Of a stretch of 64,000 nucleotides of DNA, positions 18,515-27,345 are shown piece after piece (position 1 is the first letter of the stretch; each line of letters begins with the position of its first letter). The notes under the pieces were generated by a model. It had not been told where the DNA came from and did no database searches. It saw only the letters and a list, made by a program, of their open reading frames with translations. This stretch comes from Planctomycetota bacterium (GTDB lineage: Bacteria > Planctomycetota > SZUA-567 > H5-PLA8), in assembly GCA_027493525.1 (NCBI GenBank), contig JAOSKN010000001.1, forward strand, positions 186,001 through 250,000. The letters are read 5' to 3'. Both the position numbers and the translations under genes were made by a program.

Positions 18515-19123
18515 ATGCCGCTGCGTCCTTCCCATTCGGCTTCCCACGAACGCGTGCGGGCGTTCATCGCGGTGGAACTCGACGACGACGTGAAGCGCGC
18601 GCTGCGGCCGGCGATGGCAAAGCTGCAGGAGCGGCACGCGCGGGCCGACGTGCGCTGGGTCCCGGAGTCCAACTGGCACCTGACGGTGAAGTTTCTCGGC
18701 GACGTGCCGTGGTTAGAGATCGGAAGGATCGGGACGGCGCTGCAGGAACTGGCCGCCGAGACGCCGGCATTCGAGTTGGAAGTGAAGGGGCTGGGCGCGT
18801 TCCCGCCGGACCGCTCGCCGCGCATCGTCGCCGCGGGGATCGGGCGCGGGGCGGAGGAACTGGCGGCCTTCCATGCGCGGCTCGAGGCGCGCATGGCCGC
18901 GCTGGGTTATCCGCCCGAGAACCGGGGCTTCAAGGCGCACCTGACGCTCGGGCGCGTGCGCGGGCGGCGCGGCAACGAGATGCTCTGGGAGAACCTCGCC
19001 GCGCGCGGCGCGCAGGCCTTCGGCGAGTCGCCCGTCGAGAAGGCCGTATTGTACCAGAGCGAGCTGGAGTCGCGCGGCGCGCGCTATACCGCGCTGGCGA
19101 CGGGCAGGTTCAAACTCGTGTGA
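18515..19123 (+). CDS. thpR: RNA 2',3'-cyclic phosphodiesterase (ThpR, 2H family)
   Basis: A 202-residue 2H phosphoesterase that opens 2',3'-cyclic phosphate ends of RNA. Both HxTx motifs are present: HLTV at residues 55-58 and HLTL at 142-145, with the expected RAFIAVELDD N-terminus. The ATG at 18515 follows GGAG by 6 nt; a TTG at 18503 is less likely. It lies between two secreted-protein genes without obvious functional link. Confidence 0.93.
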   Translation: MPLRPSHSASHERVRAFIAVELDDDVKRALRPAMAKLQERHARADVRWVPESNWHLTVKFLGDVPWLEIGRIGTALQELAAETPAFELEVKGLGAFPPDRSPRIVAAGIGRGAEELAAFHARLEARMAALGYPPENRGFKAHLTLGRVRGRRGNEMLWENLAARGAQAFGESPVEKAVLYQSELESRGARYTALATGRFKLV

Positions 19124-19139
19124 TTCCTGGAGAAACGGC

Positions 19140-20423
19140 ATGTCCGCAACGACGAAATACGCGCTGGCGCTGCAACTGTTACTGGCGTTGAGCATGGGGT
19201 TATCCGCCGCCCGAGCTTCCACGGTCAACGCCAAGGACTTCGGCGCGCGCGGCGACGGCGTGTCCGACGATTCCGACGCGCTCCAGAAGGCTATCGACGC
19301 GGCAGCCCGTGAAACGGGCGGCGGCGAGCTGCTCATTCCCGCCGGCCGGTACGTGGTGAAGAAGACGCTCAGGATCGAGAAGCTGATCGGCTTCAGCCTG
19401 CGCGGCGAAGGCCACGGGGGCATCATCGTGCCAAAGCGAGACGGGCCGACTTCGAACATGGGCGTCACGCGCCTGATTTGGAAAGGGGAAGACGGCGGCA
19501 CGCTGCTGGAGGCGATCGGGACGGTGGGGCTCAAGGTCGAAGGCCTGCTCCTGTCGGGCGGCGACACCGAGGACACGACGCAGCAAGGCCGCGCCGGGAT
19601 GCTGATGCACCTGCATTCGCCCGTGGGTTGGGGTTGCATGATCACGAAACTAAGCGCCATGACGTTCCATCACGCCGCCACCGGCATTCAGATGGGCAAG
19701 GCCGTCGGCGACATCTGCGGCTCCGACGCGCTCCTTGAGTTCCTCACCTTCATCCGGCTCGATTGCGGCTTCCGCGTCATTCACCGCCAAGGCGTCGATT
19801 ACACTTTCACGTTCCTATTCGCGGGCCATTGCAAGCGGGTGCTGCACTTCGAGTGCGGCGGCAACCTGCTCGTCAACACCGCGCAGATGACCGACTGCGG
19901 AGTCTTCGCGGAGATCTCCGGCGGCGGGCGCAACGCGGGGACGTACCTCTTCAACAACATCCGCGTCGAGTCGAGTTCGGGCGGCAGGAACGACCGCTTC
20001 CAGGCGCTCGTCTGCCGGCCGGACGCGCGCATGGTCGTGGCGAAGTTCATCGGCTACGACGACTGCCAGTGGGACTGGAAATCGAACCGGAGCGAAAGAC
20101 GCGCGGCGCCGCTCTGCGAGATCGGCCCGGGGTCGCAAGTGGTCTTTGAATCGTCCATCTTCAATTCGCCGCTGGCCGCGCTGGAAGGCGACGAGAAAGG
20201 GCAGGCCAGCCTGGTCGTGCGGGATTCGAGCTTCAGTTACGTCTCGCCCGCCCAGTCCGTGAAGGCCAACGCGCACGGCTACTTCCGTTTCGAAAACTGC
20301 ACCGAGGCCTCGGGCAAGTTCTATCCGGATCTGCTCAAATGGCCCAAGCTCGACGCCGAACGTCTCGATCCGCAGGCTCCGTACGTCGGCGAGCTGCCCG
20401 GTCCGCCGGCCGAAGGAAAATAA
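19140..20423 (+). CDS. Secreted right-handed beta-helix (pectate lyase_3-type) protein
   Basis: A 427-residue exported protein. Signal peptide at residues 1-26 (LLALSMGLSAARAS). VNAKDFGARGDGVSDDSDALQKAI is split here into its parts: the DFGARGDGVSDD motif opens the Pectate_lyase_3/GH55-like domain, and the rest is a series of short strand repeats forming a beta-helix (MTDCGVFAEIS, YLFNNIRVESS, VVRDSSFSYVS). It probably binds or cleaves polysaccharide; catalytic residues are not identifiable. GGAGAAACGGC precedes the ATG. With the glycosidase upstream it may form part of a polysaccharide-use region. Convergent with mscL. Confidence 0.83.
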   Translation: MSATTKYALALQLLLALSMGLSAARASTVNAKDFGARGDGVSDDSDALQKAIDAAARETGGGELLIPAGRYVVKKTLRIEKLIGFSLRGEGHGGIIVPKRDGPTSNMGVTRLIWKGEDGGTLLEAIGTVGLKVEGLLLSGGDTEDTTQQGRAGMLMHLHSPVGWGCMITKLSAMTFHHAATGIQMGKAVGDICGSDALLEFLTFIRLDCGFRVIHRQGVDYTFTFLFAGHCKRVLHFECGGNLLVNTAQMTDCGVFAEISGGGRNAGTYLFNNIRVESSSGGRNDRFQALVCRPDARMVVAKFIGYDDCQWDWKSNRSERRAAPLCEIGPGSQVVFESSIFNSPLAALEGDEKGQASLVVRDSSFSYVSPAQSVKANAHGYFRFENCTEASGKFYPDLLKWPKLDAERLDPQAPYVGELPGPPAEGK

Positions 20424-20433
20424 ACCTCCGGCC

Positions 20434-20796
20434 TCACGCCGCCGCGGGCTTCTGTTCCTCGCGCTTGCGGATCATGCGATTCATCATCTTGACTATGATG
20501 AAGACGCTGAAAGCGACGATGAGAAATTCGATGCAGGTGTTGATGAACAGGCCGTACTTGATGCTCACCGGAGGCGCCGCGGGGACGGTCTCGGTGGCGG
20601 CGACGCCTTCCTTGAGCACCACCATCAGGTTCTTGAAGTCCACGCCGCCGATGGCCAGGCCAATGGGGGGCATGATCAGGTCGTTGACGATGGAATTGAC
20701 GACCTTGTTGAAGGCCGCGCCGAGGATGATGCCGACGGCCATGTCCATGGCGTTGCCCTTGACGGCGAATTCCTTGAACTCCTGGACGAACCCCAT
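20434..20796 (-). CDS. mscL: Large-conductance mechanosensitive channel MscL
   Basis: Pentameric pressure-relief channel of the inner membrane. The 120-residue protein has the family N-terminus [22 protein letters not shown], split here as the S1 helix [12 protein letters not shown] and TM1 ([17 protein letters not shown]), then [10 protein letters not shown] periplasmic loop ([11 protein letters not shown]) precedes TM2 ([19 protein letters not shown]) and a charged C-terminal helix (KREEQK). Length is normal for the family. Monocistronic. Confidence 0.97.
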   Translation of the reverse strand: MGFVQEFKEFAVKGNAMDMAVGIILGAAFNKVVNSIVNDLIMPPIGLAIGGVDFKNLMVVLKEGVAATETVPAAPPVSIKYGLFINTCIEFLIVAFSVFIIVKMMNRMIRKREEQKPAAA

Positions 20797-20822
20797 CGCG
20801 CGCCCCTCCGCTGGATACGATC

Positions 20823-20860
20823 AAAAAAGAACCCGCCGCGGACGGCGCGCGGCGGGCTTG
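20823..20860 (-). terminator. Rho-independent terminator of the lipoprotein gene
   Basis: On the minus strand a 9-bp stem CCCGCCGCG/CGCGGCGGG is followed by TTCTTTTTT. It begins about 25 nt after the stop of the GW-repeat lipoprotein gene. Confidence 0.8.
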
Positions 20861-20884
20861 TACCTTCGGTCGCTCTCGGACCGG

Positions 20885-21457
20885 TTATTCGGCCTTGGGC
20901 TTCTTGTCCTTCAGCGTGCCCATCTTCATCTCGCGCTGGGCGGCCATGTTGGCGAGCGCTTCTTTCTCGACGGCGACCCAGCCGTGCATCTCCTTGGGCA
21001 GGACCATGCCGGCAAAGAGTTCGGCGGCGGCCTGCGGCCCGTCGCGCTCGATCTTGGGGTAGACCGGCGGGACGCCGACCCAGCCGTCCATGCCTTCGGG
21101 GATCTTCTTGTTGTACTTCATCTCCCAGGCTTCGGCGGGCTTGTCGGCCGGCTCGGCGACCTCGATGCCCGAGATGCCCTTGAAGCTGGTGGCGTTGAAG
21201 GCCAGGAAGCCGTTGAGCGACTCGGGAACCATGGTGTTGCCGGAGAGGCGGTAGTATTTGAGGCCTTTCTCGGCGTCGTCGACTTCCTTGGGCTGACCCA
21301 TGGGCACGGCGAGCCAGCCGCTCATGGCTTCGGGCACGGCGTGGCCCTTCTTGAGGATGGTGTAGTCCTTGTCCTTTTCCTTATCCTGGTAGCAGCCCCA
21401 GGCGGTAAGCAGCAGAAGCCCGGCCGCGAGGGCGCGGGTCGTCATGTGGATCTTCAT
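20885..21457 (-). CDS. Lipoprotein with four PExMxGWxAV repeats
   Basis: A 190-residue protein whose signal peptide ends in the lipobox LTAWGC (Cys22), so it should be lipid-anchored. It holds four copies of a short motif: VPEAMSGWLAVP (41-52), VPESLNGFLAF (78-88), IPEGMDGWVGVP (119-130) and LPKEMHGWVAVE (153-164), spaced 34-41 residues apart. I do not recognise the family. Such regular aromatic repeats could form a small repeat fold or bind a polymer, but no function is claimed. GAGGAA precedes the ATG. Preceded on the same strand by the membrane coiled-coil gene; the two may be an operon. Confidence 0.75.
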   Translation of the reverse strand: MKIHMTTRALAAGLLLLTAWGCYQDKEKDKDYTILKKGHAVPEAMSGWLAVPMGQPKEVDDAEKGLKYYRLSGNTMVPESLNGFLAFNATSFKGISGIEVAEPADKPAEAWEMKYNKKIPEGMDGWVGVPPVYPKIERDGPQAAAELFAGMVLPKEMHGWVAVEKEALANMAAQREMKMGTLKDKKPKAE

Positions 21458-21488
21458 CGTCGTTCCTCGGCTTTCGTAAGGTTGGGGG

Positions 21489-22232
21489 TTACTGGTCGTT
21501 CAGGCGCGCCAGAAGCTTCTTCAGGTCGCCCTGGCGGGCGGCCTCGGCGGCCTCGCGGGCGCGGGCGGCGAGCACGCGCAACTGGAAGAGGCGGGAGCGC
21601 TCGGTCAAGTCCGTCAGTTCGGCCTCGGTCACGTCGCCCTTCTCGCGGACCTTCTGCAAGTCGCCCTTGAGCGTGACGAACTCGCCCTTTAGGTTGCCGG
21701 TGTCGGTCTTGAGTCCCTTGACGTCTTCTTCGAGGACGTCGAGCTTCTTGAGCTTGTCTTCGATGTAGTTCATCTTGCGGCTGACGGTCTCGATGTTTTC
21801 GTTCTGGCTGGTGTCGACCTTCTGCTGCTCCTTGGCCATGCTCTCCAGGTCGCCGGCGAGCTTGGCGGAACTCTCGGCGAACTTGGTCTGCTGTTCGACG
21901 ACGACGGTGAGGGTGCCTTTGAGTTCTTCCTTCTCGGCCTTGAGCACCTCGACCTTGCCCTTCAGTTCGTCGGAGGCTTTGTTCTGGTCGGTGTTGACCT
22001 TCTCGGAGTCGGCCAGGCGCTGCCGGAACTCGGTCTCGTTCTCCTTCATCTTGGTCCGGGTGACGTCGAGTTCCTGCTTGAGATTTCCGGAGACGATCCA
22101 GACCATCACGAAGCAGATGAGCGCCGTGAGGGCCAGGTTCAGCGCGACGAGGGGCGCGAAGAACGAGAGCTTCTCGCCGAAAGTCCGCGGCAGGCCGGAG
22201 CCTTCCGGAGCGCCTGCGGGCGAGTCGGTCAT
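21489..22232 (-). CDS. Membrane-anchored coiled-coil protein
   Basis: A 247-residue protein with one transmembrane helix (about residues 27-50: FFAPLVALNLALTALICFVMVWIV). About 170 residues of heptad-rich coiled coil follow, rich in Lys, Glu, Leu and Val (ELKGKVEVLKAEKEEL, KLKKLDVLEEDVKGLK). The N-terminus is predicted cytoplasmic, so the coiled coil would be extracytoplasmic. The ATG at 22232 has GGAGG 8 nt upstream; the longer start at 22256 is not needed. Function unknown; possibly envelope spacing. Immediately upstream of the GW-repeat lipoprotein gene. Confidence 0.75.
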   Translation of the reverse strand: MTDSPAGAPEGSGLPRTFGEKLSFFAPLVALNLALTALICFVMVWIVSGNLKQELDVTRTKMKENETEFRQRLADSEKVNTDQNKASDELKGKVEVLKAEKEELKGTLTVVVEQQTKFAESSAKLAGDLESMAKEQQKVDTSQNENIETVSRKMNYIEDKLKKLDVLEEDVKGLKTDTGNLKGEFVTLKGDLQKVREKGDVTEAELTDLTERSRLFQLRVLAARAREAAEAARQGDLKKLLARLNDQ

Positions 22233-22481
22233 GGGTGAATCCTCCAAGCTGCGCATGTGCAGCGGCCTTGCGGGGCTTGTGGGCGCGACATGCGCCCGTG
22301 CAACCCCAGAACATTAACCTATCATCTTTAGCCCGTTCGTCCAGTGGGCGATGCCTGCCGCCTTCTGGTTGTATCCGACGCGGGTCTGCGGTATCCTATT
22401 CGCATAATTCGTTATCGGCAAAAGCCGTATAGGAACATTAGGCGGCAATTGGAGTTCCGGCGGAACGCCCCAAGGAGCACG

Positions 22482-23162
22482 ATGGCCTCGCCTCCATCCG
22501 GTTCCCCGCCCCAACCGCAGGCCGCGGCGGCCGCACCTGCAACGCCCGGCCCGGGGGCGGATCAAGAATCGCCGAGCGACGCCGAGCTGGTCCAGCGCGC
22601 ACGCACTCAGGACGCCGGGGCCTTCGAAGCCCTCGTCGAACGATTCCAGGCCCTCGTCAGCCTCGTCGCGTACCGGCAGCTTGGGCGCCGCGACCACGTC
22701 GAGGACGTGGCGCAGGAGGCGTTCGTCAAGGCGTTCCTGCATCTGAGCGAGCTGGACGACCCGGCGCGCTTCAAACCCTGGCTGCTGCGGATCACCGCGA
22801 ACATCGCGCTGGACCACCTGCGCCGGCGCAAGCACGAAGGAGTCTCGCTGGACGACACGGGCGCCTTCACCGCCGCCGAGACTGCGGCCTCGCAGAATCC
22901 CAAGGGGCGCGAGGAACTGAAAGAAGCCGGCGAGCAGGCGCAGACGGGGGAGCTGCGCGACCGGATCGTCGAGGCGATCTACTCGCTGCCCGAGGAGTAC
23001 CAGGCGCCGGCGGCGATGCGTTACCTGGAGGAAATCCCTTACAAGGAAATCTCCCGGCGCATGGGGCTGCGCGAGGAGACGCTGCGCAAGCGGATCCACC
23101 GCGCCAACCAGATGCTGCGCCGGAAGCTGAAGAATTTGTGGCCCGAAGGACTGGAAGTGTAA
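22482..23162 (+). CDS. ECF-type RNA polymerase sigma factor (module 1)
   Basis: A 226-residue sigma-70-family factor of the ECF group. A Pro/Ala-rich N-terminal tail of about 30 residues precedes region 2 (AFEALVERFQALVSLVAY, then EDVAQEAFVKAFLHL and WLLRITANIALDHLRRRK). After an acidic linker comes region 4 (LPEEYQAPAAMRYLEEIPYKEI, RRMGLREETLRKRIHRA). AAGGAG lies 7 nt before the ATG. The anti-sigma gene follows directly, so release of this sigma is probably controlled by that membrane protein. Confidence 0.93.
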   Translation: MASPPSGSPPQPQAAAAAPATPGPGADQESPSDAELVQRARTQDAGAFEALVERFQALVSLVAYRQLGRRDHVEDVAQEAFVKAFLHLSELDDPARFKPWLLRITANIALDHLRRRKHEGVSLDDTGAFTAAETAASQNPKGREELKEAGEQAQTGELRDRIVEAIYSLPEEYQAPAAMRYLEEIPYKEISRRMGLREETLRKRIHRANQMLRRKLKNLWPEGLEV

Positions 23163-23259
23163 CGTCATGAGAGGACGCCTCGCGCCGGCGGGCGCGGGGG
23201 GGGCACGGGGCGGCCGCGCCGGCCCGCGCCACGGAACGTACTGGGAAGGATGCCGCGGC

Positions 23260-24177
23260 GTGACCTGCGACGAATGCCGTGACCGGCTACAGGATCTGGT
23301 GGACGGCGAGGTGAGCGGCGCGGAGAAGGCCGCGCTGGACTCGCACCTCGGGGCGTGCCCCGACTGCGCCGAGTTGCACAAACGGCTGGCGAAATTCACG
23401 ACGACCATGGTCAAGACGGTCAAGCCGCTGCGCCCGTCCGGCGACTTCACCTCGCGCGTGATGGCGCGCTTCGAAGAGAGCAAGGCGGACCTCGCGCGCA
23501 CGCCGTCGCAGAAGGCGATCCGCGACATGCCGGCAACGCCCTCGTGGCCGGTCTGGCCGTTCGCCGCCGCGATCGGCATACTGGTGCTCGTGGGCCTGCT
23601 GCTGCTCTTCCGCTCCGGGCCGCCGGCGCTGGGGCGGATCGTGAAGGGCGCCGACGCGGCCAAAGTGCAGCGCTTCGAGAACGGGGCCTGGACCGAGACC
23701 CCCGGCGGCGAGGCGCTCTTCAGCGGCAACCGCATCCTGGCCACCGAATCGCCCGGGACCGTCGTGGCGCTCGACCTCGGCCCGGAAAACACGGTGAAGG
23801 TCTTTCTGCGCTCGCCCTGCGCCGTGCACCTGGAACGCCGCGGAAGCCAATTCCTCTTTGTGCCCATGGCCGAAGCCAAGGGCCGGCTGCGCATCCGCAC
23901 CCTGGGCGCGGGAGCGCATGCGGACGATACGGTGCGCGTCAACCTCGGCGAGGCGTGGGTGGAGGTGAAGGTCGGGCAGAAGAACGAGGTGGACGTGGCG
24001 CCCGACGAGACGAACCATCTCGTCGTCTCCGTGAAGCTCGGCTCCGCGAAGATCGGAAACGTCAGCGAGACCGAACAAATCGCCGAAGGCTACGCGCGAA
24101 CCGTTCCGCAGAAAGGCGCGTGCAGCGCCGCGACGCAGGCGAAGTCGGATGCCTTCGGCTGGCTGGAAGGGCCGTAG
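23260..24177 (+). CDS. Membrane anti-sigma factor with zinc-binding N-terminus and FecR-like domain
   Basis: Partner of the sigma factor just upstream. The zinc-finger anti-sigma motif is CDECRDRLQDLVDGEVSG, then HLGACPDC (His-x3-Cys-x2-Cys). One transmembrane helix follows (PFAAAIGILVLVGLLLLF), then an extracytoplasmic domain resembling FecR-type folds (ENTVKVFLRSPCAVHLERRG, VNLGEAWVEVKVG). I chose the GTG at 23260 because GGGAAGGA lies upstream and the protein then begins MTCDECRD. An ATG at 23167, 4 bases after the sigma stop, would add 31 low-complexity residues. A heptamer array begins 14 bases after the stop. Confidence 0.88.
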   Translation: MTCDECRDRLQDLVDGEVSGAEKAALDSHLGACPDCAELHKRLAKFTTTMVKTVKPLRPSGDFTSRVMARFEESKADLARTPSQKAIRDMPATPSWPVWPFAAAIGILVLVGLLLLFRSGPPALGRIVKGADAAKVQRFENGAWTETPGGEALFSGNRILATESPGTVVALDLGPENTVKVFLRSPCAVHLERRGSQFLFVPMAEAKGRLRIRTLGAGAHADDTVRVNLGEAWVEVKVGQKNEVDVAPDETNHLVVSVKLGSAKIGNVSETEQIAEGYARTVPQKGACSAATQAKSDAFGWLEGP

Positions 24178-24191
24178 GGCGAACGGGGCTG

Positions 24192-24214
24192 GAAGTATGA
24201 AGTATGAAGTGTGA
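24192..24214 (+). repeat. Heptamer tandem repeat, unit GAAGTAT x3
   Basis: Two GAAGTAT copies, one GAAGTGT and a partial GAAGT, 14 bases after the anti-sigma stop. TGA occurs across the unit boundary and therefore in successive frames. Confidence 0.9.
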
Positions 24215-24314
24215 AGTCCTGCTGCGATCAAATGCTAAGCGGTCTTGCCTAAGTTTCTTCGGGATTAGGTCTTTCCGCGTAGGCCGAACCGACCCACACC
24301 TTCAAGGCTCGTTT

Positions 24315-25376
24315 TCAAAACTCATCCTTGCCCGGCTGCGCTCGCGGCTCGGCTTCCACCTTCACGGGCGGCGGGGCTTCGAGGTGCACGCCGGGGTTGC
24401 GGCCCTGCTGGGCGAGCGCCAGCCGCAGGCGGTTGACCAGATCCTGCGCTTCGAGGCGCTGGGGATCGACCTTGAGCGCCTGCTGTCCCAGCAGCAGGGC
24501 CTCCTCGAGCTTGCCGGCGCGATGGAGGTCGCGGGACGCGGCGAGGAGTTCCTTCATGCGCTTCTCGACTTCGAGGCGGCGCTCGAGCTGGACGAGATCG
24601 CGGAGCGCGTTGGGGTCGTCGGGGCGCTGCTTGAGGGCCTGCTGGACGCTTTCGCGGGCGAGGTTCCAGTCGCCGAGTTCCATGGCCTTATGGGCGACTT
24701 TCATGTTCTCGGCGAAGGCCTCGTTGGAGGCGGTGAGACGGCGCTCGAGCCGCTCGACCTCGATGCGCAGGGGCTCGCTATTGGGGTCGAGGTTCAGCGC
24801 GTCTCGGCCGATGCGCAGGGCCTCCTCGCGGCGATCCTTGAGCGCGAGTTCGCGCATGGCTTGGAGCAGCTCTGCGGTCTTCTCGCGCTTGTGCGCCTCG
24901 GCCTCGGCGAGGGGCTTGAGCGCCGCCTCGGCGGCCTCGCCCACGGCGCGGTCGCGGTCGTGAAGCGCCTGCTGGAGCGCCAGGACGACCTTCTCGTTGG
25001 CGGGGACGAAAGGCGCCAGCACGCGCACGGCGCCGCGGCGGACCTCGAAGTGTTCGTTGCGCAGGAGCAAGAGGAAGCGCGGGATCTCGTTCTCGGTGGG
25101 CTTAAGGTCGCCGAGCATCCTCGCGACCTCGTCGCGGGTGACCTCGTCGCGGGACTTGACGGCTTCGAGGAGGTCCGGGAGCGCGTCGGCGCCGAGGCGG
25201 CGGAGCGCGTGGCGGGCCTTCTCGCGCTTCGCGGGATCGGCCAGCGCGGCGATCCAGTCTTTGGCCGACTTGCCTTCGTAGACGACGGGGCCGTCGGCGT
25301 AAGGGTCGGTCTCGCCGGCCTGCGCCGGCGCGGCGCAGGCGCACAGACTCAGGAAGAGCACGACTCGGGTGGGCAT
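24315..25376 (-). CDS. Secreted HEAT-repeat plus TPR protein
   Basis: A 353-residue exported protein (signal peptide 1-20, ending ACAAPAQA). Residues about 35-150 form HEAT-type helical repeats (KDWIAALADPAKREKARHAL, HFEVRRGAVRVLAPF, LHDRDRAVGEAAEAAL). Residues about 165-320 form TPR-like helices (EALRIGRDALNLDPNSEPL, EALLLGQQALKVDPQRLEA). It shares this order and several phrases (HDRDRAVGEAAEAALKP) with the extracytoplasmic part of the neighbouring anti-sigma protein, so the two are paralogous. It is third gene of a sigma/anti-sigma operon and could modulate or compete with that sensor. Confidence 0.8.
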   Translation of the reverse strand: MPTRVVLFLSLCACAAPAQAGETDPYADGPVVYEGKSAKDWIAALADPAKREKARHALRRLGADALPDLLEAVKSRDEVTRDEVARMLGDLKPTENEIPRFLLLLRNEHFEVRRGAVRVLAPFVPANEKVVLALQQALHDRDRAVGEAAEAALKPLAEAEAHKREKTAELLQAMRELALKDRREEALRIGRDALNLDPNSEPLRIEVERLERRLTASNEAFAENMKVAHKAMELGDWNLARESVQQALKQRPDDPNALRDLVQLERRLEVEKRMKELLAASRDLHRAGKLEEALLLGQQALKVDPQRLEAQDLVNRLRLALAQQGRNPGVHLEAPPPVKVEAEPRAQPGKDEF

Positions 25377-25440
25377 TCGCGCGACCCTCAGGCCCGGCCC
25401 CCATCATGCCTGAAGCGGTCCGCCGGGGCAACGGGTTCGT

Positions 25441-27345
25441 TCAAGGGCCGGTCTCGCCGACTTCGGTGCGCCGGCCCGTCTTCTTCGCGGGCTCCGGCTG
25501 GGGACGCGGGACGATTTCCAGGGGCGATTCGCCGACCTCCTTTTCCGTCGCCCCCTGGGCTTGCCCGGCCAAGTCTCGCGCCGCCTCCGAATACGGGTCG
25601 AGCTTCAAGGCCTTCTTGGCCGCTTCCTGGGCGGCGGCCCGATTACCGGCCTTCAGCTCGTTCCGCGCGATGTCGAGGAGCGCCTGCACCTGGAGTTTCA
25701 CGGCGAGGCCTTCCCGCGCCTGGGCCATCAGGTTCTGGGCTTCCGGCCGGTCGGGGAGGAGGTCCAGGGCGGCCTGGAGCTCCTGCTTCGCCGCGGCGTA
25801 GTCCCCCACCTCGAGCTGGCCCCTCGCGAAGACCAGCATCGCGTCGTACCACTGCTTGTTGACCTGTTCGAGGAGCGCCTTGGCCCGGGCGTCGTTGGGG
25901 TTCGCTTCGAACAGCGGTTCCAGGATCGTACGTACGTTGGCAAATTCGCCCCGCGCCAGGGCCTCCTCGGCCTGCTTCAGGGCCGGCTTGGTCTGGATAG
26001 CGGGAAGGGCGGCCTTCGCTTCCACTTCGCGGAGCATCTGGAGCACCGCCTCGTTTTTCGGGCTGCGCTTCAGCAGGTCGTCGAGGATGGCGCGCGCCTC
26101 GGCCCACCGCGCTTCCACCAGCGCGGCCTGCGCCCGGTCCAAGTCCCGGTTGAAGCGGTCGGCTTCGCCCTGGCGCACGGGCTTGAGCGCCTCTTCGGCG
26201 GCCTCGACCACCGCGCGGTCGCGGTCCTTCAAGGCCGACTCCAGGGCGGCCCGCGCGCCGTCGTCCTTCTCGGCCAGCGTACCGAGCATCTTGACGACCG
26301 CGCGCCGGACGGCGAAGTCCTGGTGCTGGATGAGCGCCTTCAGGCGCGGGAGATCGCCGGCGCGCGGCTTGATCGATTCCAGCGTCTCGGTGAGGCCCTG
26401 CCGGACCCTTTGCGCCTGCGCATCGCCCTGCCCGAAGATGGGGATCGGCGGATCAGCCTTGGGCTTCTCGCGATGTTCGAGGCCAAGCTGGCTGAAGAGC
26501 GGCGCCATCGCGTCGGGGCCGATCGCGACGAGCGCGTGGCGGGCCTTGCCGATCGCCATCTGTTCGTTTCTCCCCAGCGCCTGGATCAGGGCCTTGACCC
26601 AAGCTTCGGCGGTCAAGCCCTCGTAGGTGGGCTCCTCGCCGCCCATGCGGTCGTCCTTCGGGCCGCGCTCGCCGCTCCCGTCGCCCATGCGATCCGCAGG
26701 CAGCTCGGGCTTACGGCTAGGCTGTGGAGGAGGAGGAGGCGGCGGCGGCGGTGGACCCACGCCGAACGGAGCGCGCGGCGGCGGCGGCGGGCCGTCGTGC
26801 ATCCCGGGAGGAGGAGGCGGCGGCGGGCCGTCGTGCATCCCGGGCGGAGGAGGAGGCGGCGGCGGGCCGTCGTGCATCCCGGGCGGAGGAGGAGGCGGCG
26901 GGGGCGGCGGCGGCTCGACCTCCGGCGCGGGCTTGGGCTCGGGCGGCGGGGCCTCGCCGCCCAGCTTCGCTTCATCCGGGGGAACCAGCGTCTTGTCCAC
27001 AAGCTCGAGCGAGGGATTCTCCCCGTTGCGGGCGGTGGCTTCGCTCGCGGGCGTGGCGGTGCTCCGGATCAGCGCGAGAAAAGCCAGCGTCGTCGCCAGC
27101 ACCAGCGCGGCGGCCAGGCCGTAGAGTCCCACGGCAAACGCGCGCGAGTACGCCGGCCGATCCGCCTGCGTGGGCGCGGCCTGGAGTTCGCGAAAAAAGG
27201 CCTCGTTCTCGGCGCGGATCGCCTCCCGTTCCGCGCGGCAAGCAGGGCAGCCGTCCAGGTGCGCGCGGTGGTCGGCATTCGGCTCGCCGGCGGCGGCGGC
27301 TTCCAACTGCGCGCCGCTCAGGTGCGGGGTCGTGGGTTCGCTCAT
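25441..27345 (-). CDS. Zinc-finger anti-sigma factor fused to polyproline, HEAT and TPR domains
   Basis: A 634-residue membrane protein. A short zinc-finger-like N-terminus (HRAHLDGCPAC: His29, Cys33, Cys36) is followed by a transmembrane helix (about 70-93). A linker contains three GMHDG units separated by runs of 7-11 prolines. The extracytoplasmic part has HEAT repeats (about 250-400, with KDRDRAVVEAAEEALKP) and TPR-like helices (about 400-590). The ATG overlaps the stop of the sigma gene (ATGA). The polyproline stalk probably spans the cell wall or periplasm. The ligand is unknown. An in-frame ORF extends to 27921 but overlaps the sigma gene and is rejected. Confidence 0.87.
   Translation of the reverse strand: MSEPTTPHLSGAQLEAAAAGEPNADHRAHLDGCPACRAEREAIRAENEAFFRELQAAPTQADRPAYSRAFAVGLYGLAAALVLATTLAFLALIRSTATPASEATARNGENPSLELVDKTLVPPDEAKLGGEAPPPEPKPAPEVEPPPPPPPPPPPGMHDGPPPPPPPPGMHDGPPPPPPPGMHDGPPPPPRAPFGVGPPPPPPPPPPQPSRKPELPADRMGDGSGERGPKDDRMGGEEPTYEGLTAEAWVKALIQALGRNEQMAIGKARHALVAIGPDAMAPLFSQLGLEHREKPKADPPIPIFGQGDAQAQRVRQGLTETLESIKPRAGDLPRLKALIQHQDFAVRRAVVKMLGTLAEKDDGARAALESALKDRDRAVVEAAEEALKPVRQGEADRFNRDLDRAQAALVEARWAEARAILDDLLKRSPKNEAVLQMLREVEAKAALPAIQTKPALKQAEEALARGEFANVRTILEPLFEANPNDARAKALLEQVNKQWYDAMLVFARGQLEVGDYAAAKQELQAALDLLPDRPEAQNLMAQAREGLAVKLQVQALLDIARNELKAGNRAAAQEAAKKALKLDPYSEAARDLAGQAQGATEKEVGESPLEIVPRPQPEPAKKTGRRTEVGETGP
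26786..26905 (-). repeat. In-gene tandem repeat encoding polyproline-GMHDG
   Basis: Three copies of a unit centred on GGGCCGTCGTGCATCCCGGG (plus strand), starting at 26789, 26825 and 26864, with spacings of 36 and 39 bp. It encodes GMHDG between proline runs in the anti-sigma stalk; whole-codon length variation keeps the frame. Confidence 0.9.
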
